This document shows positions 11,385 to 23,590 of a DNA stretch of 64,000 nt, piece by piece. The notes beneath the pieces are model-generated. The model was given only the letters and a program-made list of their open reading frames with translations, was not told the DNA's origin and searched no databases. Numbering within the stretch: the first letter of the stretch is position 1; every line of letters starts with the position of its first letter. The position numbers and the translations under genes were made by a program. This stretch comes from Entonaema liquescens. Taxonomy: Eukaryota > Ascomycota > Sordariomycetes > Xylariales > Xylariaceae. Location of the stretch: positions 2,418,001-2,482,000 of the forward strand of contig CADCSX010000002.1 in NCBI GenBank assembly GCA_902805475.1, given 5' to 3'.

Positions 11385-12460
11385 ACTGCTTTACCTACTC
11401 TGCGGAAGTAGTTATACCTTTCTGTTCCCATCAGTTTACTTAAGTTCATGTGAGGAATAGAGAGAGAATAACGACATTATGCAGTACGTTCCCACTACCC
11501 AGGTTTTTATTGGTTGGGATTAGTGTATTGTCGACTTCTCTTGTTTGAAGGACTACGATTCTAGGGGGGGAGATTGGTTTGTTGAGTTTAAGCTGTACTT
11601 CATTCGGATTTCTATTTCGTTAGAAGTGAAACATCACGGTGTATTATAGATGCAGTTCAATACCCTATCCATATAAGATTTCATTATATTAAATATAAGG
11701 CGAGTTGCGCTCTCATTTTTGGGACTTCATTGTATTGTGGTAGTACGTTCTGCAACTGGACTGCTTGGAATCTATATTGCGAAGACAGCTACTTTGTATT
11801 TTTCTCTCCCAGTTGGCTACAGGCCAAGGCATTCAAAAGAGTTGAATTGTTTACCCATGATGAGTTGTTGAGACAGGCACTATTCATATACCATGTGTGA
11901 GGCATAGGGCCTAATAGTAGGTAAATATTGAGCTGATTGGTAGCACATCGTGGGAAGCCAGAGAAATGCTATTTCTAGGTTTCAACTCATTACTTCACCA
12001 CTCCTGATGTTATACACTACCCCATACATATTCCGTACCAGTTCCTTCCTTACTAAGGGATCAGACTTGAAGAACTTCACGTCGTCTCTGAAGCGACCGA
12101 AATTCATGCCACTGATTGAGTGATTCACGATCATAATGCTTAAGGTGTTGGGTGTTACGAAGGGATCTTAAGCTTCGAATCGCATAGAGCCGTTAAAAAG
12201 ATTCTGCCGTCTATGCAGTAGACTTTACGAAGTTTATGAGTGTTAGTATACGTCAACTAATCTCCTGCCCTTTTATATCCCCGCAAAATCATAGCAGGAT
12301 ACAAAAGAGCAGTTCCTCATTGCTTGAACGTGATTCATGTTAATACATTATACCTAGTTGGGGTATATCATGAAATATGCTAATGCCCGCTTTAATACAA
12401 ACTCAGTAGTTGTGAAGTAGTACCAGGAAGTCGAAGTCCATGAGCTAACTATTATCCTTA
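11385..12460. other. Intergenic between convergent genes
   Basis: About 1.1 kb of AT-leaning spacer between two convergent genes. It should hold both 3' untranslated regions. Nothing else was recognised. Confidence 0.5.
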
Positions 12461-13543
12461 CTATAGCCGCACTACTGATTGCGCATCCGTTGTAGTCCTT
12501 ATATCGCTATCATCCATGGAGCTTTTGAGCCAACAGTAATTAAGATCCGTCCCTTGCGGCCCTACGTCGTACCATATAGCGCCTGTGCAACGTGTATTCT
12601 TAGCACATAACGAAACGCAATCCTGCATCGATTCGGCCTTAAGATTTTCAATATCGCGACCTTGGTGTGCGACGTCGCACTCAATCTTGAACTTCGTCCC
12701 GGTACCTGGGTCTGTATATGTACTTCCGTCGGTTCCTAGACAGCTGCGTGTTGGAGTGGCTGTTGGTTGCGCACTCGTACTTGTACTCGACGTAAGAGTA
12801 GATGTAGATGTTGTAGGGCTTGGAGAACTTGTGGACTTTATCAAGTTAGTACTAGACAGTAGTAGTCTACCATAGTACAGAAGAATATTAGAGATCGTTA
12901 CTTACTTGGTTTTCACCTACAGCCGGTGATGATACAGGCGATCTTCGAAGAGAAACCTTCTTTAGCAGCTGTCCTATGTCGAGTGCGAAGATATTACAAG
13001 ACATTAGACAGAATTTACTTACGAAGCTTTGACAGATTGGTTCCTTTGGGTTACTCCGACTGCCGCGCCGACTGCTGCTCCCACGAACGCAACTACAAAC
13101 ATACATATTAAGAGCAACCAGAATACTCTCCTTCGAAAGCCGAGGATGGTTGGTGGTTTAGAAGTGGTGACGGCATTCTCATTCGGTTCAGGGTTCCAAC
13201 CATTATGTTCAACCTTGGTAAAATTATCCGGGGTGTTTATTACTTGCGGCTCGTAGAAGACCTCCTTTCCCGGCGGGATGCTTCGGGGATCGGGTGAGCC
13301 GACTTCAATCCCTTCCACAGGCGGACGAACTTCTGGTGCAAAGGGTCCATTGTCAAGGATCTTACTCTCACGACCCATGAGTACGTATCTCTTCTTGGTT
13401 CCCTCTGGAGCCGGCGAGTTCTGTCCGTTATGACCTAGATGGCCTCCTTCGGCACAATCCCAACATACAGGTGTGCCCCTCCCGTCTGAATAATGTGGAC
13501 AGACTGCATTTAAGTCAAATCCGGGAGGCGTACTGTTTGCCAT
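12461..13543 (-). CDS. Single-pass membrane protein with PAN/apple-like Cys-rich ectodomain
   Basis: Proposed exons are 13543-13023, 12942-12906 (37 nt) and 12835-12461, giving 310 residues. The start MANSTPPGF is chosen because the upstream in-frame Met at 13621 is separated from it by a splice-acceptor-like TTACAG; if 13621 is used the protein has 336 residues. Residues 1-~145 are a polar cytoplasmic part. RRRVFWLLLICMFVVAFVGAAVGAAVGV is the membrane segment. A Ser/Thr-rich stalk (SPTTSTSTLTSSTSTS) precedes a C-terminal domain of ~85 residues with six cysteines (CLGTDGSTY, FKIECD, DCVSLCAKNTRCTGAIWY, NYCWLKSSM), the spacing of fungal PAN/apple-like domains. I infer a surface protein with type II-like topology that senses or binds wall glycans or proteins. 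The small middle exon is the least certain part. Confidence 0.68.
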
Positions 13544-14991
13544 GTCCTGTAAGTGTGGTCGTACTGCGTCTAGAAACGAAACGCCGAGCTGCGCGCGACG
13601 TGGGAATGATATGTATACCACCAGAACTCCAGACTTTCGAAACGAAACGCAAGTAAACTACAGCAAATTACAGAGCGCGACAGAAGAAGATGGGCGGGAA
13701 AACTAAAAATAACCGCCTTCTCCCTATTGGAAAGCAATTGGACCAAGAGCCAGGTATATTTTGCCCATGCAGTCTAGAACCATCACGGGATGCTACGGAT
13801 GGATAGATACCATCCGATACTACGCTCGAGGTTCCATCGGGGGGCTAAGGATTCAGCTCAACCCATGGGAAACCTTTCGTATAATATGCAGCTACCGTTC
13901 ACCTGCAGCCCTATTGAGAAAAGGGAATAGAATAGTGACAGGGGAGAAAAGTAATACCTAGTGCTAATAGAAATTGGACGTAGGCCGACTTATCAACGCA
14001 AGAAGGGTCGAGGGGAAATGCGCCATTAACATTTGTATAAACGCCATGTCGAATTTTCGTGATTGTCTTTTAGGACTGACTACTACTTACATAGGTACCC
14101 ATGACTATAATATAGAAAATGCCATCATGCTTAGGGTTCATAACAGAACCTATAAGGTATCGCTTGGCTCTGGTATTGCCATGTTTCTTGAGATTAGGTA
14201 GACTAATAATATATGAAAGGTTAGATAAAGAGAACCGAGAATTGACTAATTAATTATGAAATTCTACACCAGATGGAGAGCTGTGGCTGCTAATTCGTTG
14301 TGGCTGCCAAAGACATGGTTCAGTTTTCCTGTACGGGGAATTCTGCCCGAGCTAGACGCTATTCCGTAATCAGCATGAACTGCAGGGATCTAATCTACGT
14401 ACGCACAGGGATCTAGCCAAGCTAATGAATAAGCGGAATTTGCCCTGACATGTGGCGTCAGTAGTTATTAGTAGCGTCCGTTTCTGTGATGTCAGAAGCG
14501 TTAATTTATCGCCCGCTAACGGTCGGCATCAAAATTCTAACCTAGCTAACTCTTGCTCACCAAACACTGGCATTTCCCCTTCTCTTCTCGGGCGTAACTT
14601 TTATGTTACTACAATCTACTTCTTTCTAACTAGCAAACATGTGTTTTATAACTACACAAATCTTGCGAGGAGTAATACCTCAGCATTTAACTCTATGTTT
14701 GCACCTGAAAACTGCAAATCACGGCTTTGAATAACCTTATCATCCTTGGCCGAGGTCAACGATGACTCGGCATCAACGTCACCGTTAATTATAACGCGTT
14801 CCCATATTTTATATTTACCTAGGTAGTCTTCCGGCCGAACCCCAAAATAGTTTGGTCGTGTGTATCATGTGGTGGAACATTAGCAGATGAGATTTGATCT
14901 TCGGCCTCAGCTTCAGCTGTATTTGGAGTCTCGTCTACAACAATAGCTTTTCGAGGTAATCTACTTCGTTTCCAAGGACGATAATCCAGCG
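13544..14991. other. Intergenic, divergent promoters
   Basis: About 1.4 kb between the apple-domain protein and the glycosyltransferase gene. Short open frames exist but none has family features or splice logic. A TTACCTAGGTAG palindrome-like word is at about 14815. Confidence 0.5.
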
Positions 14992-17900
14992 ATGCCTCCA
15001 ATCGAATTAGATAAGCCTTCAATGGCACCAATTAATTCTGAAGCATCGGATCTAGATCAAATCCATGTACGCGATGTTGCGCAAGATGGGCACCACCGAA
15101 CTGTTGTTGAAGATTCGCAAGGTAATCTTGTATATCCCAGCTACGTTCCTCCGAACATCGAAATACCCACCTCGCGTAAGAGAGCTGTATCGGAAGGGAC
15201 ACCGGATCATTTCAAAAATCCCATTCCAACAGAAGGTCGCAAGAAGTCCAAGTCGGAACCTTTGAATAAACCGTCTCTCAAATTATCACAATCTTCCTCC
15301 AGCCCCCAGGAAAGTCAACGTAGAACTTCAACATTTCAAGCCTTCCCTCTGATGAAGCGAGCGGGAACAAACGTTTCTATGCTTGACTTGGAATTAAGAC
15401 GTGGTTATGACGAGAAAAACGATGACGATACCTCAGACTCGTCATCGTCCGAAGCGGAAGATGAAAGGAAAACTACAGAGACACGGGCAGGTCAGCCCTC
15501 AGAGAAGTCGAAGCGGAGAACATCCCACGATAGGTTTCGGCGATTTCGAGTAGCGAATGAATTATATCGGACGAAGGGCAAGGTATCCAAGAAGGACGGC
15601 CGATTGAACATCACAGTGAATGACACCAGCAATACGGGATATCTTGCGAAGGCGCTCGGCACTGCTGTGAAAAAGGTCACACCTAAGGGGGCCGAGGAAG
15701 GGAAGATAAGCAAATGGTTGGCCTCTTCAAAGTTATCATCAACTACCACAGCAGCATCGGAGCAATGGAAACAACCAAAACTGAACATAGTGATCATGGT
15801 TATTGGTTCTAGAGGCGATGCTCAACCGTTCTTGAAGATAGGAAAAGTGCTCAAGGAAGAATATGGCCATCGCGTACGTATCGCCACTCACCCGGCCTTC
15901 CGGGATTTCGTTGAAAAGGATTCGGGGTTGGAATTCTTTTCCGTCGGGGGCGATCCTTCAGAGCTGATGGCCTTTATGGTCAAGAATCCCGGTATGATTC
16001 CGACTCTCGAGACAGTGAAAGCCGGAGATATCGGAAAGAGACGCGCTGCTATGGCCGAAATGTTTGATGGGTTTTGGAGAGCTTGCATCGATGCAACCGA
16101 CAATGGAAAGGACATTCACAATGTTAAAATGATGGGCGAGAAGGATCCATTTATCGCAGACGCCATTATTGCGAATCCACCTAGCTTCGCGCATATTCAT
16201 TGTGCTGAAGCTCTAGGCATTCCACTTCATCTCATGTTTACCTTCCCTTATACACCTACTCAAGCTTTTCCTCACCCTTTGGCCACCATCAAGAAATCCA
16301 ATGTGGATCCCGGGTATACTAACTTCATATCTTATCCCCTTGTCGAAATGATGGTCTGGCAGGGACTCGGGGATCTCGTTAATGATTTCAGAGTTAAGAC
16401 CTTAAAGCTAGACCCGGTGTCTACTCTATGGGCCCCTGGGGCGACGTACCGCCTCCATGTGCCATTCACATATTTATGGAGTCCAGGACTAGTACCTAAG
16501 CCTGAGGATTGGGGTGAGGAGATCGATGTGTCTGGTTTTGTCTTCCTCGATCTTGCCTCTTCTTTCAAACCGCCAAAAGATCTTGTAAAGTTCCTTAGCA
16601 ACGGTGAGACGCCAGTTTACATCGGTTTCGGGTCGATTATAGTCGATGATGCGGAACGATTCACAGAGATGATCTTCGATGCCGTAAATCTAGCTGGAGT
16701 TCGAGCCGTGGTATCGAAAGGCTGGGGTGGTTTAGGCCGAGTTGATGTTCCTGATAATATCTACATGCTGGACAATACCCCACATGATTGGCTTTTTCCA
16801 AAAGTTCGAGCCTGTGTCATCCATGGCGGTGCTGGAACTACTGCCATCGCACTCAAATGTGGCAAGCCGACTATGATTGTGCCGTTTTTTGGTGATCAAC
16901 ACTTCTGGGGTGCAATGGTTGGCACTGCGGGCGCTGGGCCGACACCGGTTCCGTATAAGAAATTGAGTGCTGATGCGCTAGCAGAAGGCATTAAATTTTG
17001 CCTGACCGATGAAGCACTTAAAGCAGCACAGAAGATATCTAAAGATATTGAACTAGAAGGTGACGGTGCTCAAAATGCGGTGAAATCATTCCATCGAAAT
17101 ATGCCGATATTTGGCGAGAATTCCATGCGATGTTCAATTCTTGATGACCGTGTCGCAGTCTGGCGTGTTAAGCAAACAAGTATTAAGCTTAGCGCTCTAG
17201 CAGCTTACGTCGGCGTTAGTCGAGGATTCATATCTTGGCGGAGATTGCGCCTCCTTCGACACAAAGAATGGAACGACTTTGAAGGACCGGGTGAACCTGT
17301 TACGGGCGTCGTCGGTTCTCTGGTTGGAACAGTTGGTGACATGTTTAGTGGGATAGGCAGCGTTCCGTACAGGATGGCGAAAACATCGCACAAGAGAGCC
17401 GAGCGGAAAAGAAAGAAGGAGGAAAAGCGAAAACAAAAGCAAGATAGGCTAGCCAAACGTTCAGACGGATTCCCGTTCCCAAAGCAAGCTGAGGGGTTCC
17501 CGAACCCGATACGAACGGAAATGACCGTATTGAACACGTCTCAACTTGTGCAACTACTCCTGGGACTGCCCCCTTCCAGGAAGAATACCTACATGAGATA
17601 GAGGAGGGAATAGGTAAAACTGGTCGGGCCATAGTACACGCACCCGTAGATCTTTCACTTGCGCTAGCCCAAGGCTTTCATAATGCCCCTCGTCTGTATG
17701 GCGACGAAACCGTTAGACGCCCAATCCGGGTCACGGGAATACGGTCTGGGCTCAAGGCAGCAGGACATGAATTCGTATATGGTATCTACGATGGGTTCAC
17801 TGGACTTGTGCGATTACCAGTCCGTGGGGCTAAAGAAGATGGAATTAAGGGCGCGATAGCGGGTGTCGGTATGGGACTCACGGGATTCGTATTAAAAGAC

Positions 17901-18347
17901 ATATCGGCGGTCGTCGGACCAATAGGCTACACCCTCAAAGGTATTTCCAAACAGGTTCATCGCAGGAGCCAGCCTTTGAAGTACCTCCGGCGCGCACGTA
18001 TAATCCAAGCGCAGAGAGAGCTCTCCATTCTGACCGAGGCTGAGCGCAAGGCGGTAAACGATACGGTTTTCAAAGGCTGGCAGGTTATGCGTCAACTGGC
18101 CGATATAATCATACGCGAGAATGAGAAACGACGATTTATACCCCACTTTACCAGCAAAAAGAAGAAAGCCAAGAAGGTCAAGTCACTAGGAAAATACGGC
18201 AAAATTTCCGCATTTGAAAGTATTGCGGCGGCGGAGGAAGTGATAGAAGCCATCGGACGAGGAGAGAATATAGATGCAGTACTCAGGGTGTACGGCAAAG
18301 ACCTCGATGCGTCGAAGAGGATGAATAAGGAGCCCCCGACCAAATAA
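14992..18347 (+). CDS. Sterol-glucosyltransferase-like GT1 protein
   Basis: Exons 14992-17526 and 17580-18347 give 1,100 residues. The 53-nt intron (GTATTG...CCTTCCAG) is inferred because the frame shifts between RTEMT and EEYLHEIEEG, and both sides resemble the same family. Residues 1-260 are disordered, with acidic and Ser runs. The GT-B fold starts at ~264 (LNIVIMVIGSRGDAQPF, the Glyco_transf_28 N-terminal signature). The donor half has H611-GGAGTT and FFGDQ ending at Q636, matching the UDP-sugar site of UGT80/Atg26-type sterol 3-beta-glucosyltransferases. No PH or GRAM domain is seen, unlike Atg26. After the catalytic part comes a Lys/Arg-rich linker and, at ~908-970, a Gly-rich segment (YDGFTGLVRLPVRGAKEDG, then AIAGVGMGLTGFVLKD). 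It is a UDP-glucose-dependent lipid glycosyltransferase by homology; the acceptor is inferred. Confidence 0.85.
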
Positions 18348-18742
18348 TTGTCACGAAGTCGCCGGAATGAGAGACCAGGGGTACTAGCTAATACAGAACT
18401 ACAGGCGGCTGGGAGTGAGCGGTAAGGGAAGGTTTTTATATTTGCCATTTACCTATGATGTTATACGTCGGACTAATAATAAGGGAATCGTGGACCCAAT
18501 ACGGAGCAAGCGATGAGAGCGAGTTGGCCTTATTTCTTTTCGGGGTCTATTCCGCAACGGCGATGCTTTAGCTGGGGAGTATATGAGTTTAATACTGGCT
18601 ATGCTCAGGGTGTTCCAAATGGGTTAATATGACTAAAATAAATAGGTACCTATAAGATAATATTCTTCATTTATAAGTTTAAATTTGACCTGAATATCAA
18701 CCTAGGATGGTGATGGGTGTACGAGGCACTCATGCCCCTGAC
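18348..18742. other. Short convergent intergenic region
   Basis: Only 395 bases separate the stop codons of the convergent glycosyltransferase and esterase genes. It should contain both transcript ends. Nothing else was recognised. Confidence 0.6.
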
Positions 18743-19924
18743 TTAAGACAGCGTTGCGGCAGTCCATCCAATCCACTGCTCAGCCCACCAGGTAAACTTG
18801 CCATCTGTCTTAACAACATCTGTAGCTACGGAAGACTGCCCTAGGAGGAACTTATTGAAGAAAGCAGCGACCTCGGAGTTTTGCGAACTGGGCATCTGGC
18901 AATGCGAGTTACCGTGAGAAGCCTGCGATATTCCCATCGCGTCCTTGGCCCCTAAGCTCTCATATACCAGTCGGGCAGCAATCGAACACCCATACGTGCT
19001 GATGGGACCGAGATAATCAATGCCCGAGTTCTCAATAATCAGCAATCCTCTCGGCGCGACGAGAGCCATGAGCATATGGTGGTCATACGGCAACACCGTG
19101 GTATCAGGGGCGTAAGTCGTGAAAGATTTCGCAAACCATGAATCTCCGTTGATAATCTGCGTGGCGTCCTCCGTCTTCGTCCCGTTCTTCTTGATATCCG
19201 CTACTATGCGCCAGCACCCCGGCCCACCGCTACCGCCTTCCTGCGGGAGAACCAAGGCGATGCGATCGTCGAAGGCACCGGCGATAAGCGCCCCTTTCCC
19301 GTTCCGCGAACACCCTGTCACGGCGAGCCGCTTGGTGTCGATTTTAGTCGCGTCTGGCCCGAGTTGTTCCAGCGCATCGACGACTCGGCTCACACCCCAC
19401 GCCCACGCGATTAGGGCTCCAGCGGTATGCGAGGAGCCGTATAGGTCGTAGAACTTGCCCTTTCCGCGCGGGTCGTCGGCCGCGACGTCGTGGTTCGGGA
19501 AGGTCACTGTTGCGACGCCGGCCGGGACGGGGATCGAGGTTCCTTCAAAGGCGATGACGGCCGGGTACGGCGCCGTGCCACCACTCGGTAACTTTATAGA
19601 GACGGAAAAAGAAGCTGATTTTCCGCCTTCGGAGCTCACGATGTTTATCTTCCCGCTGGACGCGGTGGCGGAGACCGTGGGCCTCGCCGGCTTCGGGCCG
19701 AGCTCGTACCGCTGGATCTGGTCTCGGATCTCGGCCCTCTTGCAGGCCCACTCGTCCTTGGTGGCGAGCCGCTTGCCGTCCGCAAGGAGGAACGGATCCG
19801 GTAGTTTCGCGGACTTTGCGTAGGAAGCCTGTGGATCAACGGTACAGCCGGTCGGTGTTGGGGATACCTCCTGAGCCATGATGAGGCTCGCGAGACTTAA
19901 TGCTGCGATGCCAAAGCACTTCAT
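18743..19924 (-). CDS. 4-O-methyl-glucuronoyl methylesterase (CE15)
   Basis: A single exon encodes 393 residues. The signal peptide is MKCFGIAALSLASLIMA, with cleavage likely before Q18. The mature enzyme has the CE15 layout: LPDPFLLADGKRLATKDEWACKRAEIRDQIQRYELG near the N-terminus, the nucleophile S206 in TGCSRNGKGA, the acid E229 in LPQEGGSGGPGCWR, and the catalytic His in the SHGNSHC motif (H341 most likely, by position before the conserved Cys). WWAEQWIGW closes the domain. These enzymes cleave ester bonds between glucuronic acid of xylan and lignin alcohols, so the protein is secreted and acts on plant cell walls. It lacks the CBM1 that some homologues carry. GC content of the coding part is visibly higher than the flanks. 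Confidence 0.93.
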   Translation of the reverse strand: MKCFGIAALSLASLIMAQEVSPTPTGCTVDPQASYAKSAKLPDPFLLADGKRLATKDEWACKRAEIRDQIQRYELGPKPARPTVSATASSGKINIVSSEGGKSASFSVSIKLPSGGTAPYPAVIAFEGTSIPVPAGVATVTFPNHDVAADDPRGKGKFYDLYGSSHTAGALIAWAWGVSRVVDALEQLGPDATKIDTKRLAVTGCSRNGKGALIAGAFDDRIALVLPQEGGSGGPGCWRIVADIKKNGTKTEDATQIINGDSWFAKSFTTYAPDTTVLPYDHHMLMALVAPRGLLIIENSGIDYLGPISTYGCSIAARLVYESLGAKDAMGISQASHGNSHCQMPSSQNSEVAAFFNKFLLGQSSVATDVVKTDGKFTWWAEQWIGWTAATLS

Positions 19925-22732
19925 TTTGAAAGTTTACGTTGTTTTAATGAGACGATGTTCGGGATTTAGGAACTAGTCGAATATCGAGCACTAGTTTTAC
20001 CTCATTGCGGTAACTTATATACCTATTCACATGAGCACTACAAGTACAAGAATACGGGTCGGGTCGGTGGGGGACCCGGGACGGCCTATATTAGCCCATT
20101 TCAAGTTTCAAGGTATCGGGAGTCAGCTCCGACGCCGTAATCTAAAATGAAGTCTTCAGATAGTCGGAGGGGAAGTTGGATGGGCGGGTTTTCCAGGACC
20201 ACACCGCCAACCCCCCATGGATTTGGAAACATATACCCTAAAGAGGTGCAATGAAGAAAGCTTATTTTTAGATGAAAACTGCATCATTAGAAGAAATAAA
20301 AACTCCGGTTGGTGGAAAATAATCAGTCGTTTTTAAGATAAAGTGAGGAGGCTGAATTATAAGGTTGATGGAAGATGCCAACGGAGGCTGGGTACCTTAG
20401 CCTATGGGCGGCTATTTAACTCTTGATATTCAGAAGGTTCCGTGCTCTTGTATAATCCAGTCCTTGTGACGAACACCAAAGGCTACAGATACAGATACAG
20501 CAGAAAACTCTTTTCACCTGCTGCCACACTTGTCGATCACGCTTCACGCCACCATGTCTAGCTTTCGGGATTCCTGAATGCCCGATCCTTATTGAGTGTT
20601 TAAGTTGTGATGACTTCTCTGCATAGCTGGAATCACACCGATCTCTATACAGATTAGAAATTCGACCATCCAGGTTGCTTATGATCGACACATAGGAGGT
20701 AAGTAGATGTGTTCAGCTAGAATGGCCCGATAGCGCCATAATGATGGATTATTCCTTCGGCAAATAGCTTCATCCGCGCTTTAGCAGAAACCTCAAAGCC
20801 ACCGATAGACCTCTAAATGTCGATATTAAGTCGCACGAAGAATTGACAATAAACTTGGCAAGGTTGTATTATCTTCCATGAATGCACTGTCAAGAGACTA
20901 TTTACTTCAATGACAAAGCCCCGAAAAAACGCGGAACAGAGCGATGTATTTCAAATAGGTACATGCTATGATTTTACAAAAAGAAACGTTTGGATTGGAA
21001 GAGAATAGCAGCCCAAAATTGTCTCTTGACTTTTGGGATAGCGAAGGGAACATACTCTAGGTTGACTACGGTTGTAAGTCACACAACCTGAGCACGTCCG
21101 ATATAATAAAGGGATACTTCTGATAGGGTTAATATCCATCCAACGTGCACCCGGACTAATTAATATGGCCGAGAACTAGGTAGAGTGTCCATTCTTGAAT
21201 TTATCAGGGTATATAGATCCCTACCTGTTATAGGCTTGTCATACTTAGCGGTTCTTGACGCCACCGTTTTCAGAGTTGACGAATCATTAAACAGTGATAC
21301 TGGCGGTGAGGAGGATATCCGGGCAAGTAATCTATCTTACGCTCTTCTTGTACTATTGCCACCCAGCACCCCTTAATGAAATAAAAGAAGACGGAAAATA
21401 GTCTTAGGGGTACAGTTTAGAAAAGGGGTAAAAGGTGGGGTTGGTTATCCAAAGAGCGATATGGCATGTTTAAAGCCAAGTGCTCGTTGGGAAGATGGAA
21501 AGATGAGTTAACTGTCTGCTATTGTTGTCAGTCGTCAGTCTTGACTTTTAACACGGCTCTCAGACTATACATAATAGATAAGGGGAGCTGCAGTAGGCTA
21601 ATTATTAATACAAATCTATGATGGCTAGGATTGGTTGTCCTTGCTCCATAGACGCCCTTTTATACGTTAATGCGGCTATGAGCCCTATCGTGCGTGTAAA
21701 TGTACACGGCGGCATGTCTAGAATACAAGATTAAGGCCATGGACTATACCCCTCCTTTATAGTAGGCATTCCACGAAATATTGACTATCGTACACATCTT
21801 AGTACGGCAATTCTCCATCTATACCTAAGCCCGAAGGCGAGGGAGTGACTCTGAGAGTTCGGGAAGGCATAATGGAAGAATTAGAAATATTCTTGATAGT
21901 CATTGCAAGTTGCCTTGGTTCTATTCTCTTCTTGTAGTAACTTATAATATACCTAGCTTCCTAGACTTTCAATATCCGGGAGAGGCAACCACCAAAATCA
22001 CCTTTTCGCCTTGAACTTACTTAGCCAGCATCAACCTATCACAAACACGACGGGTATAATCAAGTTTAAGATCAGCAACTGGCTATACAAGGGTTCCTTG
22101 ACACGATACTATCGTAATCATGCAAAGTCCTAAGTTCCTACGTTATCGGAAGTTGGTCGTTTCAATGCAACTCTTATCCAGCTGAAAAACTGTCCTGCAT
22201 ATGCATGTTCATAGGACTGAGGACACGGGCTCTAAAGGTAATTTCCGATCCAATAAGAGACGTACGATATAGTCCGTTCAGAATACCGGAACACATGGGG
22301 TATCTCGATCTATAAAGCGGTGGAAAAATACGAGAAGTAGAGGATTTTATGATAGGATACTTGATGTTCACTCTATAACGCAACTTGAAGCAACTCCTTA
22401 AAAAGCGTAAGCACTGAAAGACGCGCGATGCAAAGCTAGTGCTATATCACCCCATTCTATCAAAATTGCTTTCCCAAATCGGGAATGAGTCAGCCTGGGG
22501 CTGACTTTTTTTATCGTCCTATAAGACAACTGCTACTCCCCGAATATCAATCATGACTATAATAATACCAGCTGCGCCTCTCTGACTATCACCGGCATCG
22601 CTCTATTGACTCAATTATACCAAGATTAGATCCTCTATTAAACTCGGTAACTTTGGCCTGCTCGCTGAAACATCTAATTCTTTGTATTCTCGTTAAAATC
22701 GAGACAGGAGGCTATCTACACTCTTCTCCACC
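19925..22732. other. Gene-poor region, 2.8 kb
   Basis: The esterase promoter should lie just after 19924. The rest has only short open frames on both strands without recognisable domains or consistent splicing. No long repeat, terminal repeat or RNA gene was recognised by eye. Confidence 0.5.
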
Positions 22733-23302
22733 ATGGCAGACAACACCTCCCCAGCAACACCAGAACCAATAGTGAAGACGGACAAATGCTTCATCCGCGC
22801 CTATGCCCCCAGCGACGCCGAGGCCATGGCGGCAGCAGCCAACTTCCCGGAGATCGTGCAGTACATGCGCAACACCTTTCCCCACCCGTATACTCTAGAC
22901 AGCGCCAAGTACTGGATCAATCTTTCTATTACCGCCAGTCCCATAGTCAACTTCGGCATCTTCACGCCCGAGGGCGCCTTCGCAGGCTCCATCGGACTGA
23001 CTCCGCACCAGGACATCGAGTACCGCACTTGGGAGATCGGGTACTGGATCGCGATGGATTATTGGGGAAAGGGTCTTGCGACGAACGCTCTCAAGGCCTT
23101 CTCTGCTTGGGCGTTTAGCGAGTTCCCAGAGCTTTTGAGGATCGAGGCTGGTGTGTTTAGCGAGAATGTTGCCAGTCAGAAGGTTTTAGAGCGAGCAGGA
23201 TATACTAGAGAAGGATTGCGAAGGCAGGCTATTTGCAAGAAGGGGAAGATTATAGACCAGGTGACGTTTAGCTTACTTAAAGACGATCTGAGAGATTTAT
23301 GA
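22733..23302 (+). CDS. GNAT-family N-acetyltransferase (RimJ/RimL-like)
   Basis: A single exon encodes 189 residues with a good start context (CACCATGGCA). The protein is an Acetyltransf_3 type GNAT: KCFIRAYAPSDAEAMAAAAN at the N-terminus, EIGYWIAMDYWGKGLATNALKAF as the acetyl-CoA pyrophosphate-binding motif A (residues ~100-122), and then ENVASQKVLERAGYTREGLRR, the usual motif B. The size is normal for the family. The substrate cannot be read from sequence; fungal members may act on protein N-termini, amino groups of small molecules or antibiotics. It stands alone between gene-poor DNA and the Gag-like gene. Confidence 0.9.
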   Translation: MADNTSPATPEPIVKTDKCFIRAYAPSDAEAMAAAANFPEIVQYMRNTFPHPYTLDSAKYWINLSITASPIVNFGIFTPEGAFAGSIGLTPHQDIEYRTWEIGYWIAMDYWGKGLATNALKAFSAWAFSEFPELLRIEAGVFSENVASQKVLERAGYTREGLRRQAICKKGKIIDQVTFSLLKDDLRDL

Positions 23303-23590
23303 TAGGTCTGGATGCGATATTTTAGAGTCTGGTCTCACACATGGTATATTGACATCTATCTAGGGAGAATACTAAGCTTTTGAACGGGTTTGGATTGTAT
23401 CTCTGGAGTCTTGGGCCTTGCTTATTTGTGCTTTAGTTTGATATCTAATATGAACCCCATGGAATAATAATACGCCAAACTAACATAAGTTATTAGAAGG
23501 AACTCAGATATAAAAGTCTTCGTTCAAGTAAGGGATGAAACCACTATAGCACAGCAGGCGCCCTTCACATAGGTAAAGATACCTAGGTAA

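Noticed and set aside
17808..18347. Separate gene after the glycosyltransferase stop
   Set aside because: The frame continues upstream to a strong acceptor and joins the glycosyltransferase exon in phase, so it is treated as exon 2 of that gene.
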